A stretch of 64,000 nt of DNA from Poa pratensis (Eukaryota > Streptophyta > Magnoliopsida > Poales > Poaceae): NCBI GenBank assembly GCA_947311845.1, contig CAMZMU010000071.1:19827399-19891398 (forward strand), given 5' to 3'. Below are positions 1-12,570 of the stretch, one piece after another. Numbering within the stretch: the stretch's first letter is position 1; each line of letters begins with the position of its first letter. A model generated the notes under the pieces. That model searched no databases. It was not told where the DNA came from and was given only the letters and a program-made list of their open reading frames with translations. The position numbers and the translations under genes are program-made.

Positions 1-885
1 TTACTGATCATTAGAGCATCTCCACTGGATGATGTAAAATAGGGCACCTCAAAATTGGGATAGGGCAGCAAAAAAATGATTTATAGGACACTAAAATTGT
101 TTCAGCTTCACCAGATGATGTTTTTTAGTGCACCGGAAATTTTTTGAGCTCCAGGAGTTGTTGTATAAGAGGGCACGAAACCATGTTTTCATCTACACAA
201 ATACATACATATGAATCAACGAATGCACAAATAATATCAAATTATGTCTCAAATAATTGAAATCAAAATCAAATATAAATAGTACATAAATATTACATAG
301 TTCATCAATTCCTAAAATAAAATTCAACAACAAATTCCTCAAAGAGTTCAAAGTTCATCACATAGGACGTGAAACATAGAGATGAAACTATTGATTTTGT
401 TAGCCATTTCAACTCCGCCACTCCTCAATTATATCATTTTTATGATCATCCTGAATGTCTGAATCTCGAACGTCATGGTAGACCTCCTGGAAGCGACCGA
501 TTCTGTGGGGACCCCGGACTAGCTGTCCGAAATACCCTTGTGCCTACAACATCAGCGATCCCATGATCAGTGTGTCGCTGAGCACAATCAAACTAGTATC
601 AAAAGAACATCCAAAAATACCGAATGAATTTACTTACTTGATTGAAGCCATAAACTTCAACATGTACTTGCAGCGGAAATCATCAAACAACGTGGAGCCC
701 AAGTCATTTGCCATAACCCTACAGGCAGCTGACTGGGAAGCGCCCTAGTTCGCATTGACGTCACTGAAGTCTTCTTCTTCAAACTGCTCCTCTTCAAAAT
801 CTGGCTAAGACAATAGCCAGGGACGAAACCAATATGAGTACAATTTGAATTGTACTCGCAAACTACCCCAACATGAACATGCACC

Positions 886-1075
886 AGTTTAATAAAACTT
901 TTGTTTTTAGAAAAACATCTCTATATCTTTGTTGAAAAAGAAAAGGATAGACTTTTGTTTAATAAAACTTTGTTTTGAAATCTCTATATCTTTGTTGAAA
1001 AAGGTAAGAATTATCTTTTAAAACTTTTCCCAAAAATATAACTTTGTTGAAAAAGGTAAGAAGTCTCTTTTAAAA
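886..1075. repeat. Short degenerate direct repeats inside the solo LTR
   Basis: A roughly 60-bp unit recurs here. ATCTCTATATCTTTGTTG followed by an A-run occurs near 917 and again near 979, and a shorter ACTTTGTTGAAAAAGGTAAG copy follows near 1041. The flanking AATAAAACTTT and TTTTAAAACTTTT are repeated too. It looks like local slippage within the LTR. Confidence 0.6.
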
Positions 1076-3742
1076 CTTTTTCCCGAAACTCATCACCAGG
1101 TTTATTTTCCCAAAACTCCTCCTTTTCCGACCATGCCCCTTCATGGTCAAATCATTTTCCAACAACCTCATACCAGCCCTTTGGTATAGTTGTATAAAAC
1201 ATTTTCCACTCCATTTTCAAAACACAAAATTCTGCCTTCTCGACCATAGCCTTTAATGGTATTCCTCTTTTCCAGCAACCTCATGCCGACCCTTTGGCAT
1301 AGTTGCATATATAAAGCATCACCATTTTCTTTTCAAATCTCAAAACTTTGCAAAACTTGCACATAGGTCGAAGTAGGGCCTTCCAACTGTCCATGACCGA
1401 GGACTCGGCTATTCGAATAGTTTTACACTCTGCAGAGGTAGCACGCTTTTCCCACATCCATCCGGCAACTCATCGTGTCAGCCACGTTCCGCCATACAAG
1501 GTGTATGCGAGTTGAATTACCGGCCATAGCCTGTCCTTTGCTCATGCTAATATAGGACCCTTCCCGTATGACACTTTCCATCGACACTCAGTCCAGCCCT
1601 TCGGAACCTAAGTGCGAGGACTCATAGTTTTGCCCGGCGACCCAAATGTGGCGTCTTCGATCCTCCTCCTTCCTTTTCTCCTTTATTTTGAGCGAGGACC
1701 CAGGTCAGGGGTAGGTCACCGAACCATCCCCTCATGAAACGGAGTCAACTCCGTTGTTGAGGTATCCCACACTAATATGAGCAAATTATATGACTACGCC
1801 CGTTCCCATATGTGGGTAAATGTGGTCGCATAGGGTAAGGTTGGTCGTCATAGTACTAGGACACGATGTGCATTTTTTCATAAACATCACCATTCTCCAT
1901 TTTTTTTTCACTTCAACACCGACATCTCGGCATTCCATATCCATACAAGTATTTTCAAAGGAATTTTGAGTAAACAATATTTTTCCCATCCTATAGTTTG
2001 AAAAAGAATTTCCATTTAATACCTCCATATTGGTTGTCAAAATAATATACTTGTATTTTGGAAAAAGGGTTTTCAAAATCATAACTTTAGTGGCAAACAC
2101 CACATAAATCACTTGTGCTCTTTATAAGTAAAATGTGTGAACCAAAATAGATGTATATAGATGCAAGCTCAGAGAAGTAGCTTTCCTTGCTCAGCAAAGT
2201 GACCCTGGTCTTGTTCTTCTGGTTCAACAAAGTTCCCTTCCTCGTTAATCCCGGCAACACTCTCATCTAATCGTCGGAAAACATACAAGACACACAATTA
2301 CCACACCATTCGACCAAGCAACACTCAAGCTGAACTCAGACAAACATCTAATGTTCTACAGAAGTCAAAACAATTGAGTTTAGTTAGACACGATTTAATT
2401 CATTGTTTAATCTCTGATGATCACAAAATTATGCCCTTTTAGGGTTATCTAGATTTGATTAAATCTGAACTAACAAAGTTGGCTTCAATTTATTTGTTAC
2501 CAGAATTAATTAAGTAAAATTGTTTTAGTACAGAGATTAACTATACATGTTTTAGCTACTGATTAGTTTTGGTTGCCCACAAAATTAATTCCTTTTAGGG
2601 GTAACTAGTACTGACTAATTATGATCTAGCAAAATTGGTTCTAGGGCAATTGGGCTAATTATTATTTAGCAAAAATTATTATAGTGCAGAGAGGTTATCA
2701 AAATTTAATCTAATGCCAAACAATTTCTGAGGCTCAAATAATTCTACCAAAATTATGGGAGCTAGGTTGACTTAATAGTGAGGTAACAAAATTGGAATCA
2801 TGTCATTTGGATTAACAGAACTCCAGAAACAATTAATTTGGTGTTTTAAACCTTCTGTGGCAATTTAAATACTACATAATTGTTATTACTCTAAACAAGA
2901 TGAAACCAGTGTGGTTGGATTAACAATTTCATAAGCTATCCAGAAAATTTTGATTTGATTTATTTGGACTTATAAATCTTGAGATATTGAATTTTAAAAT
3001 TGATTCCAGTACTGGATTTTCAGTGTTTTAATTTTAAACAGAAAACTGAATTAAATCGTGGACTGGATAATGTTGAAATCCCTGACGGGTGGGGCCTACC
3101 CGTCAGTGGCTCGGTGATTTAATTCTCCCGCGCTGGAAAAGATCAAATTGCTGACGGGTGGGGCCATCCCGTCAGCGGCTCATCTAACCGAAGCGGTACG
3201 GCACCGTTGGATCGCGATCCAACGGTCGAGGAAGGGCGCGCCGGCGGCGACCAAACATAAGCGGCGCCGCCGTGGCCAGAGACGGTTGCGATGGTGCAGT
3301 GGCTCACCTAGGGGTCCTGGAGGTGCGGTGGACGGCGGAGGCGAGTGCGGTGAGTGTGAGGAAGACGATGGCGTGGATGGCGAGGCTCGGGGATGCTCGG
3401 AGCGTCGGCGGCGAGTCCCCCGACGTGCACGGGCGAGGATCTTCTCCGGCGAGCTCCTGCGTGCGGTCCTGTGCACAGAAAAAGAAGGGGAAGAGGGCGG
3501 TGAGCTTCTGGTGGTGTAGCGGAGAGAGGGCAAGGTCGAGAGAGGGGAGGGAGAGAGCGGCACGGCACGGCCGTGATCGTCTTCAACCTCGGACTTGTCC
3601 GAGTGCGGCCGTGACCAGCGCACGGCAGCGAGGCAGCAGCGGCGATCTGCCCCTCTGGCGGTGCACGGGTGGTACATGGATGTGAGGAGTGAGAGGGATA
3701 CAGAGAGAGCGAGTGTGGAGAGCAATGGAGGCTCGGGGCGGG

Positions 3743-3750
3743 CTTTATAA
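3743..3750 (-). promoter_or_regulatory. TATA-like box within the solo LTR
   Basis: On the minus strand TTATAAAG is followed about 25-40 bp later by a C/T-rich stretch, the arrangement expected for an LTR promoter (U3/R border). This supports the minus orientation of the LTR. Activity is not shown by the sequence. Confidence 0.4.
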
Positions 3751-6119
3751 CCGGAGCTCCGGCGCACGGTGGTCTCGGCGCAGAAGGGGTTTAGAAAGTG
3801 GGAGAGCACGCCATTGGTGGCGGTGCTGTGCAGAAATGGTGTGGGGTGCTCCGTTAGGGTTTTGGGTCCGAGTCGAGCGAGGGAGAGAGCAGGTGCGAGC
3901 TTGGGGTGGTAGGTGGCCGTTGCGCACGCACGGTGCTCGACGGAATGCAGGCGTCACTGCGGGCCAGCAGGAGTGACGCGAGCATGTCTGCAGGGTCACG
4001 GGGAGGCTGGGGAGTGGCGGCGTCGAGCTGTGCTTGCTGGGGTGCCGTGGTGGCGAAGAATGTCGTCGACGTCCATGGACGGGGCGAGCAGGGATGGGCG
4101 AGCTGTATTTGGGGCAGGGAGAATGTATCCGCATGCGTGGCCGTGATCAGTCGGCAGAGGAGAAACAGAGGAGAACTGTGGCGCGCTCACGGCTGCTGCA
4201 CGGCCTCCTTCTCCTTGCCCACTTGCGTACGGGAGAGAGGGAAGAGAGAAGTGAGAGGGATGGCGCCAAACTCCAACAGGAAGCGTCCAAAATGCTGGCA
4301 CTCGTGTGGCTGCAGTGCAGGGGAGAGAGAGCTCCGAATTTGAAGAATTTCGGTCGAATTCGAGATGGTTTTGAACAGCTAAGGTTTTCTGCCCTCAAGG
4401 TGTTCGACTGAATGCCCGAACCAAATTTTTATTTTTATTTTTGAAATCTTTGCTGATTATTAGCTTTAGATTGATTTACTAAGCATTGCAGATTTTTCCT
4501 AGATTTTTGATGTAATAATAAAATAGGGTTTTTTTGAATATCCTTTGAGTTAAAAGAATAAAATAGGATTTCATAATTTAAATAAAATTATGTGGTAACT
4601 ATATAATTTTGAGAAGAGAGGGTATGAGAATGAGATAGTCATCTTTTCACCTCACCCATGGAATTATTTTCATAAAGAAAATATTTGCTTGAAAGAAATA
4701 GAGAGTTAGGTAGATAGAATAATATATTAAGATCATTTCTTTTAACTTATGATCCTAATTCAAATTGTTGAGTAATTTTAGGAGTTTTGTTTTATTCAAG
4801 TCACATACCAAATTGTTGTCAAGTATGATTTTAATTTTTAGAGATCAAGCACAAATGTGTTCATTGTTCATACAAGCAACAATCTAACAAGATTAATCAC
4901 TCAGCACAAACATAAGTCAGACAAGCAACAATATAGGTTTCAACCAAATTTCAATTATTCAGATAGATGGTGGGATGGTAATCAATTATGACAAGAATAA
5001 TGTTGAAACAAACTTGACTCAATAATTTTGATATTTTTCAAGAAGGGTTGCTAAAATACATGGGTAGTATATTTCCCACTTTTATTGTTTCCAAAAGTGT
5101 GAAAATAGGAGTTTATAAAATAGGAGTTGCAAAATATCAAGGTTGAAGAATATGTAGGAGATAGCATATCGATCCCCATATTTTTGGAAACACATAATTT
5201 TTGGGAAACACTTTTACTTTCTCAATAATGGGTAGTTTGGTTGTTGCCAAAATCAAATTATTATTGAAATGGTTTTTGACTACAATAAGAGTGGCAAAAG
5301 ATATATGGAATATTTTCTTGCCATGACAGGATCACCAAGATTAAATATATTTTTATCTTGGTTGAGTTCTTAGGTTGATATGTAGTGGCCAAACAACTCA
5401 AGCAACAAGTCACACCAGGTAAAACATAGCAATGGGAAGGAAACCACCACCATTAGTGAAGCATTTCAAAAAGTTTTTGTTGGTTCTGAATTTTGGGTCT
5501 TGTAAAACTAAGTTTTTCTTAGTTCCAAAATTTGGGATGTGACAGATTTGGTCTTTGCGTTGTCAAGGCCGAATCTGGCGGCGGATGGCAGCAAGTTGGA
5601 GGTGGTCGTGGCCGGGCTCCGTTGGCTGATTCGGCTCGGTGGCGGTCACCGTGGTTGGTTCGGGTATGCGCTGCGATGATGTGATTGACGCCGAAGAAGT
5701 CGACGGAGGTGGGCGGATGGCCGACGGGTGGGGAGATAGCCAGAATCGAGCATGTGCCGGGCCGGCGGCCAATCCCCTAACTGAGGGAAGCTGCGGGGCT
5801 GGGTGGGAAACGGTGTCATAGGGCGGCCGGAGGGGTGCCGCGGGTGGTGGGGGAGCTCGGCGGCTGCGGTGGGCAGGAGAGCAGCGTGAACTTTCAGCAT
5901 AACGGTTAGGCTGCACGCGGCTGGAAATTGGATTTGGGGCAGCCACATTGGTGACGCATATTTGCATCAGCAAAGCTAAAAAATTGTGGCATGCCAAATT
6001 TTTTTTACAGCGTTTAGGGATAGGTCATCTCTTGGGGCAGTGTTTTGCCGTTTGTTGATGTATAAATCAGTTTTGTGGCCACCTGCCCTATTTTACATCA
6101 TCTATTTGAGGTGATCTTA

Positions 6120-6487
6120 CTATTTTACAAGCACTAATAGATTAAAACCATGATAGAAGCAAAAAGTCACTTTTTTTGCGAAAAGAATCCTCGCATTAAA
6201 AGAAGCACCGAACAGTACAAAACATGTCAATAAAAACGAAAATTATAACAAAATTCTTGAGATGCCCTTTGTCTTCAACCTTCAGACCGTGTCGACGATG
6301 CGCCGCCGCTGCCGCTCCTCCCTACGCCGGCGCTACGTTGCTGGTTGCGGACGGGAAGTCGTCGACCGGGTTAAGAAAACCACATCCACAGCTTCAGTGA
6401 TCTTGTTTTTGTAAAAAAAGAATGAAATTTTATTTTTGTGTCTGCAATAGTTCTGAAAAAAAGCCTGCAAGTAAAGCGTGGCGTTTT
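6120..6487. other. Intergenic stretch, no gene seen
   Basis: AT-rich sequence with one GC-rich patch (6290-6360). The left part reads like the reverse 3' end of a decayed retroelement (T-run, then tcctcgcattaaaag), but this is too short to classify. Confidence 0.4.
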
Positions 6488-6876
6488 GGAGGCCGAGTTA
6501 TAGCTCGGTTTCCAAAAAATAATTGAATCCACATTTTTCTGTTTCAAAGAAATCTAGAAAAAAAATTAGATGTCGATAAAGTCGAGACCTACCGCTACAT
6601 AAAATTTCAACTCAAAATTCGTAAAACTCTGGGCTACACAAAAATGACAAATCTGGCAAAAATTCAAATTTTTCGGACTGTGTATTGTTCCGGATCTAGA
6701 TCTGCGTATTTGTCTTTTTTTTCCCAGCCCAAAATACAGCGAATATTTCAGTAAAAAATTGCACAGCAATAGATCTCAATGCTATCTACACGTATGAATT
6801 TTTTGAGAATTGTTTGAAGCAGAAAAATGCAGATTCAAATTTTTTGGAAAACCGAGCTACATATAGCTCGGCCTCC
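6488..6876. mobile_element. Foldback element with ~80-bp inverted arms
   Basis: The left end GGAGGCCGAG...AGCTCGG is repeated inverted at the right end (CCGAGC...CTCGGCCTCC). The arms stay similar for about 80 bp (GGTTT-CCAAAAAA-TTGAATC-CATTTTTCTG-TTCAAA). The core contains CTACACAAAAATGACAAA, a motif also present in the elements at 14596-14962 and 15086-15453. There is no coding capacity, so this is a MITE or foldback transposon. Superfamily is unresolved because I see no clear target duplication. Confidence 0.6.
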
Positions 6877-7815
6877 ATTTGGAGTTTCCGATGCAAGTAT
6901 GTATACATGTGTACTATGATTTTAGATTTTTCTAAACTTCAAAAAAACCATTTTTGAATTTTTAAAAATAATCAATGGAGCTCGTGAGCATAAAATCTTC
7001 TCTCTGATAGAAGCTCATATTTAGACGGTCAAAATATGTACGTTCGATATTTACAAACGGGGAAAGTACTTATATCTCTCATTTTCAAGACAATGTATAC
7101 TTCTCTTCAAAGAAACAAAGGATCAGTACGTGACGTCTCTAAGATAACACTGGAGAAGGTGGCACTACGTATGGATGGTCGACATAAGCTCATAGTCAAG
7201 TCAATGACTCAATGTTCTTCTTTTGAAAAAATGATGAAGAGATGCTCTCCTGGAAGCAATGTTCTCTGGATCGTAGTACAACCATAGGCGATGAATCCGT
7301 ACAATCATACATACAAATCCGCCGCCGATTGAGAACCACCATATCATCAAGTCAATACTCAATTCAAAAAACAAAACAAAAACGTCAATACTCGAACAGT
7401 CAGCCTCTCAAGAGGGTCTCTGTTTCCATGTCTGAACGGAACCTTGTGCTGTTTATGCCTACCAGCAGCATCTTCTGAAATTTTATTACATGCACAGCGC
7501 ATATTTCACAACTTTTTTTCCCCGGGAAGATGAAGTTTATGAAAGAGCAAAAACCGTGCTTCTGGAGAGTAAAAAAAAGGAGTGAAACATTACAAATGTG
7601 AACTGCGAATGCTAAGCTTGGGAGATAAAGCTGAATGCGGGAGCAGGGAGAAATGCAACGCGTTTCAGTTCAGCTAGTTCAGGGAAACTTCACGGGGGAA
7701 AATTGGCATGCATAGAAGAAAGATTGAATTTCATCGAAGTGAGCCTATATCTTTGACCTTTCTTTCCGGACATGGAAAGCTAATTGGTCATCTTACGAGA
7801 AAGAGACTAAAGGCC
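6877..7815. other. Region upstream of the subtilase gene, no gene seen
   Basis: The small reading frames at 7036-7478 and 7708-7935 have no recognisable domains. The 3' part presumably holds the subtilase promoter. Confidence 0.4.
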
Positions 7816-7823
7816 TATAAATA
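7816..7823 (+). promoter_or_regulatory. TATA box of the subtilase gene
   Basis: TATAAATA lies about 50 bp upstream of the predicted ATG at 7872. This is a close but plausible distance for a short plant leader. It supports this ATG as the original start. Confidence 0.5.
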
Positions 7824-7871
7824 CCATTGCCTACTGGATCATATTAGCATGTGCTACCATACAAACCCAAC

Positions 7872-10800
7872 ATGGATTTTCACTCTTCCCCTCGGCGGTT
7901 TTCAGCTTGCCTCCTACTCTGCTTATGCCTTATGATAACCACAAGCATAAGCAGCGCATATGGATCTCAAAAGGTAATGGTGAATTGGTGATACATTACC
8001 CTGCATCTTATTTCATAGCATTGATTCTGTTCGATGTTGAGATATGTTTTCTGTTCCTCTCCATTGCATAGCTGTACATCGTCTACCTGGGAGAGAAAAA
8101 ACATGACGACGCTGCTCTGGTCACAGCTTCACACCATGACATTCTCAGCACCATTCTTGGAAGGTAAACCTAAGAACTAGTTTGCTAGCTTTTGGAGTTC
8201 AAGAGCAATAGTAAGGACACCATACTTCTTTTAACAACTCTAGTAAGGCTGTCATTTTTTCTCATCACTTGCTGATTTGTTTCAGCAAGGAAGAGGCGTT
8301 GGCCTCCATCACTTATAGCTACAAGCATGGCTTCTCAGGCTTTGCGGCAATGCTAACAGATGACCAGGCACAAGATCTTGCAGGTGGGCCGAGTTTACCA
8401 AAACAAATTACTTGTCAAAACCTCTGCTAATCAAACACTATAGGTTAAGATAACCAAACAGAAGAATTTAATCCTGATGCAGCTGAAGAAAGAAAAGAGG
8501 ATCAAATATGTTCGGTGATTAAAATTTGCTCCTTTATTGGAAAGCATATCTGTTAAGTAGTTTATCTTTCTAATCATGAATGTAAGATCCAGGAGGTAGT
8601 TCTATGGTTCTTCACCCATTTTTTTGAAACCTACTCTGGCTCAATCTCATCTCCTTTACTGTAGTACTACTTATGTTTAGTTTTCCACTATTTTACTACG
8701 AAGTTGTACACTGGAATAGCCTACAACCTCGTTTGGTTATTATTCTGGTAGGAGTAACTACTTCTCAGACAATTAAGAAATAACTATTTCTATGCCATCA
8801 CGGAGAACTGTCCACAAGACTTCAGGATTCGTGTAGGTGTAAAAGGGATTAGAATATTTTCATCTGACGACTATTAGTAGTTATTGACAAATAACTATTT
8901 CTAAGTAGGGTTATGGTCCCTTCTTTTGTTACTTTGTGCTGTATACACCACACGGATAACTGGGGGACTTTGATTTAAGTTTTTAGGGGAGAAGTTACCG
9001 AATAAATATAGTTCCTAACATATATTTTGGACATGTTCAGACCTACCTGAAGTTATCAGCGTTACTCCCAATCAGCATCACGAGTTGATGACCACAAGAA
9101 GCTGGGATTTCCTTGGCCTGAACCTGGACCACCAGCCACCTAGTAAACTTCTGCAGAGGAGCAAATATGGAGAAGACGTAATTATTGGGATAGTTGACAC
9201 TGGTCAGTTTCATTGTTAGCAACTTAATGATAAAAATCTTCACCAAAAACAAATCTTGCTCAAACACTGCAAATGAAATTGATGCAGGGATCTGGCCTGA
9301 ATCAAGAAGCTTCAGCGACCATGGATATGGACCAATACCGTCAAGATGGAAGGGTGTATGTCAGCTGGGACAGGCCTGGGAGAGCACCAACTGCAGCAGG
9401 AAGATCATAGGCGCACGGTACTATCCCGCAGGACTGGACAAAGCTGACCAAGAGCAGAATTACATGTCTCCACGGGACATAACTGGGCATGGAACGCACA
9501 CCGCATCCACAGCAGCGGTGCAGTGGTAGAGGGAGTCAGCCTCCATGGCCTTGGATTGGGGTGGCACGTGGAGGTGCACCCCGTGCACGCATTGCAGTGT
9601 ACAAGGTGCATGGCAGACCACAAAAAGGGTGCAGCTTGCTAGTGCCGCAGTGCTAGCAGCACTGGATGATGCAATTCATGATGGAGTCGACATCCTATCC
9701 CTATCAATTGTTCTTAATGATAATTCATTTGCTGCACTCCATGCAGTCCAGAAGGGTATTACCGTCGTTTATGGCGCGGGAAATAGCGGGCCTCGACCAC
9801 AAGTCATTTTTAACACAGCTCCTTGGGTCATTACAGTGCAGCGAGCAAGATTGACCGATCTTTTCCAACTGCAATTACCCTGGGAAACAATCAAACCTTA
9901 GTGGTATATACTAGAGAGACATGATATTTGCTAGACGCTTAGAACACCTTTGCTCCACTAATCATTCTCAAGCACTTACAACTGAAAATCTATCATAACT
10001 CTTTCATATTTGCAGGGTCAGTCACTGTATTACATGTTAAACAATGAATCTCGAGTGGGTTCAAACCACTTGTACACGGTGGAAGGTGTGTCAGATGCTA
10101 TCCAATTTCTTGATTAACTACATTTAGAGATAGATGCCAGTTATGTTTGGCGTTAAATCTCTGAATCCAACTGAGAAATTATTGTGGTCTTTCTGTTTAC
10201 AGTTGCTCAGGGGAGGCGCTAAATGGCACGAAATCAACGGAAAAGTTGTTTATGCATAGCAGAAAATTTTGGCCCAACAGGAGACAGTATCCTAGACGCC
10301 ATAACAAATTCAAAGTGGCGGGGCATCTGGTCTTATTTTTGCTCTATATACATAGATGCTCTTTTGAGCACTGACGATTGGGGGCATGGCATTGGTAATT
10401 GTTGACAATGATATTGGGTTTCAAGCTGCAACATACATCGGAAGCCAGAGGTGAAGAACACATTTTTGTGACCTGCCACGCTTAGCAGATGTTGTTTTCT
10501 CTATAATTGTTTGAAGGCTCAGAAAAACTGTGATTCACTTTAAACAGGTTGCCAATTGCGAAGATTGAGCCAGCAAGTAGTATTACAGGAAAACAAGTTC
10601 CTTCACCAAAAGTGGCATTCTTCTCTTCAAGAGGCCCGTCTACCAAATATCCTACAGTTCTCAAGGTATACAAGCCAAAATGAGTGTATCATGCATGTTG
10701 GCTTCCTCTGCAATCTATATTACAATTATAATAGAGTAACAGGGTCTTAAGATCTCTATCAGAAATTTTGATGTTATGGTGTTTTTTTCTGATAAGTTAG

Positions 10801-11668
10801 CAATATATCCATACAGTGGAATCATCTTAATCCTAATATAACTCCTTTAACAGCCAGACATAGTTGCACCTGGAGTCAACATCTTAGCAGCCGTAGGAGA
10901 TGGATATGTATTCGACTCAGGGACATCAATGTCAACCCCACATGTAGCAGGCGTTGTAGCATTGCTAAAGGCTGTCCATCCTCATTGGTCTCATGCTGCC
11001 CTCAAATCAGCAATTGTCACCACTGGTAAATTTTAGAAACATGATATCCATATGAAACACTGTCCTGATCAATCCATGCACACCTTTATTAACAATGATT
11101 CACTCTTCTTTGCATGGGTAAAGCATCTACCAAGGATGAATATGGCATGCCAATGTTAGCAGAAGCACTGCCGCGGAAGATTGCCGACCCATTCGACTAT
11201 GGAGGGGGAAACATAAATCCTAATGCAGCTGCCGATCCTGGCCTAGTTTACGACATCGATCCAAGGGATTACAACAAGTTCTTCGCCTGCCATATCCAGA
11301 AATACGAGATTTGCAACGTTACAACAGCATTGCCAGCCTATAACCTAAACCTACCTTCTATATCCATTCCTGAACTAAGGCATCCAATTAAGGTGCGGCG
11401 AGCAGTCACAAACGTCGGCGAGGTCGATGTCGTTTACCAATCCGATATACAGTCTCCCATAGGAGTCAAGATCAAAGTTGACCCACCAACCCTAGTCTTC
11501 AATGCCACAAAGAAAGTGCACACCTTCAAGGTTAGCATAACGCCTCTGTGGAAGGTGCAAGGGGACTACACATTTGGCAGCCTGACTTGGCACAATGAGC
11601 ACCACTCGGTAAGGATCCCAATAGCAGTCCGGATCACAATCCAAGATTTCTACGCCCAGGTTGCATAG
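7872..11668 (+). pseudogene. Subtilisin-like serine protease (subtilase), frameshifted
   Basis: Plant subtilases are secreted serine proteases acting in the apoplast. Exon 1 (7872-7973) encodes a signal peptide (MDFHSSPRRF, then a Leu/Cys-rich core). Exons at 8072-8163 and 8286-8383 encode an I9 prodomain ([26 protein letters not shown]). Exons at 9041-9202 and from 9288 carry the catalytic Asp (GIVDTGIWPE) and His (GHGTHTAST). Further segments lie near 10016-10085, 10210-10450 (PA-like part) and 10548-10665 (FFSSRGPS). The catalytic Ser is in [11 protein letters not shown] (10854-11025), and 11124-11668 holds the fibronectin-III-like C-terminus. All three catalytic residues survive. Just after the His motif, however, an in-frame TAG (about 9526) and shifts between three frames break the ORF. 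More shifts occur near 9835 and 10240-10400, and the last exon lacks a clean acceptor. I infer a recent pseudogene. Confidence 0.85.
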
Positions 11669-12204
11669 AAATTAAGTGTCATACGAAAATAAAGATTGGT
11701 GATCCCTACAGTTGGTCTGGCGAGTGTATAATAAATCTCGAGACCGTTTGTTATTGTACTTGGAGAATTTTGTTTGCAATAAAAGTGCTGCTATTTGATT
11801 TTTGTGGTTATTATGCTCGGTTCTTTATTTTACCCGACGGAAAATGGGATCACACAAGTACACAATGGAATGGGGGAATCGCTGTAGAGGGTGGAGGATG
11901 GCTGGGGCGAACCTGGCGGCTTGGGCGGTGGAGAGCTTTGCCGGATTGTCCTCGGAGAGTGGCCACCGTCCCTGCGGTCGACATGGGAATGCGGGTCCGC
12001 CTGCGCCGCCCTCCGGCCGCCGGAGTCAACGTGACTCTGTCGGCATAGCCGTGCGGCTGACGGCCGTTGATCGTTCCCAGTCTTCTCTAGTTTTCTACAT
12101 GGCCTCATTACTTATAAATGGGCCTTGCTATCAGCTATCTGGATGACACAGCTGTGGCTCTGTTTCTGCTAAAAAAAAAGTTGTGGCTCTGTTTGTCTAA
12201 AAAA
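11669..12204. other. 3' flank of the subtilase pseudogene
   Basis: Contains likely 3' UTR sequence (AATAAA-like motifs near 11690 and 11775), then a GC-rich patch (11870-12050) with chance ORFs. A short TGTGGCTCTGTTT direct repeat occurs at about 12153 and 12183. Confidence 0.4.
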
Positions 12205-12533
12205 AAGCTTTTTTTTGCGAAACAAAGTATAAATAAACGCAGACACTCACACACACGTGAAGATACTCACCCTTATGAATGCACACGCGTACATCCTACC
12301 CTATGAGTACCTCTGAAAGCCTGAACCGGTGGGCCGAGTTTTGAGATTGACGAAATCACCAATGGCGCCTCGCCGTCGATGGGAACGCCACTTCCCACTG
12401 AAAAATATTCCGCCTAAATGAAAAACACCATTGTCAAAACTAGGGTGTGAACTCTGATAGGTTGGGTCTACAACCATCCTTCTAACCATACTACCACAAA
12501 CAGACAGGTTCTCAAATAAAAATAAAAATAAAA
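12205..12533 (-). mobile_element. tRNA-derived grass SINE (Au-like), minus strand
   Basis: On the minus strand it starts ATGGTTAGAAGGATGGTTGT (box A-like) and carries AGAGTTCACACCC (box B-like). It continues with the SINE body found again at 47576-47853 (TTCAGTGGGAAGTGGCGTTCC, AGGCGCC, a T/G-rich GTGTGTG tail). The flanks share TTGTGGCTCTGTTT..CTAAAAA (12181 and 12535 regions), a plausible long target duplication. The family name Au SINE is by recollection. Confidence 0.7.
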
Positions 12534-12570
12534 ATTGTGGCTCTGTTTACCTAAAAACAAAACTATGACT

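Larger units (their letters stand above)
504..5544 (-). mobile_element. Solo LTR of a long-LTR Gypsy-type retrotransposon
   Basis: Read on the minus strand the unit begins TGTCACATCCC (ending at 5544) and finishes GGGGTCCCCACA (at 504), the TG...CA borders of an LTR. It is flanked by GATTC (499-503) and GATTT (5545-5549), a 4/5 target duplication. At 5,041 bp it is very long for an LTR; the barley/wheat Sukkula group has LTRs of about this size, but that name is from memory only. A minus-strand TATA-like TTATAAA at about 3743-3750 is followed by GC-rich pyrimidine-rich leader-like sequence. No gag or pol is present, so unequal LTR recombination is inferred. The many GC-rich reading frames at 3150-4400 are treated as chance ORFs. 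Confidence 0.65.
14..6116. mobile_element. Harbinger-like DNA transposon interrupted by a solo LTR
   Basis: The two ends form imperfect terminal inverted repeats of 33 bp (28 matches), sharing GATGTAAAATAGGGCA at positions 14-46 and 6084-6116. TTA lies directly outside both ends (11-13 and 6117-6119), the target duplication typical of PIF/Harbinger elements. With the solo LTR at 504-5544 removed, about 1.06 kb of element remains. No transposase domain is recognisable: the short reading frames at 369-566 (+) and 5563-5997 (-) have no family features I can name. I infer a non-autonomous element. The right inner part (5560-5900) is GC-rich and could be gene-derived. Confidence 0.7.

Noticed and set aside
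3148..4411. Cluster of GC-rich ORFs on both strands (up to 209 aa)
   Set aside because: All lie inside the solo LTR, overlap each other in several frames and show Arg/Pro/Ser-rich composition without domains; typical chance ORFs in GC-rich LTR sequence.
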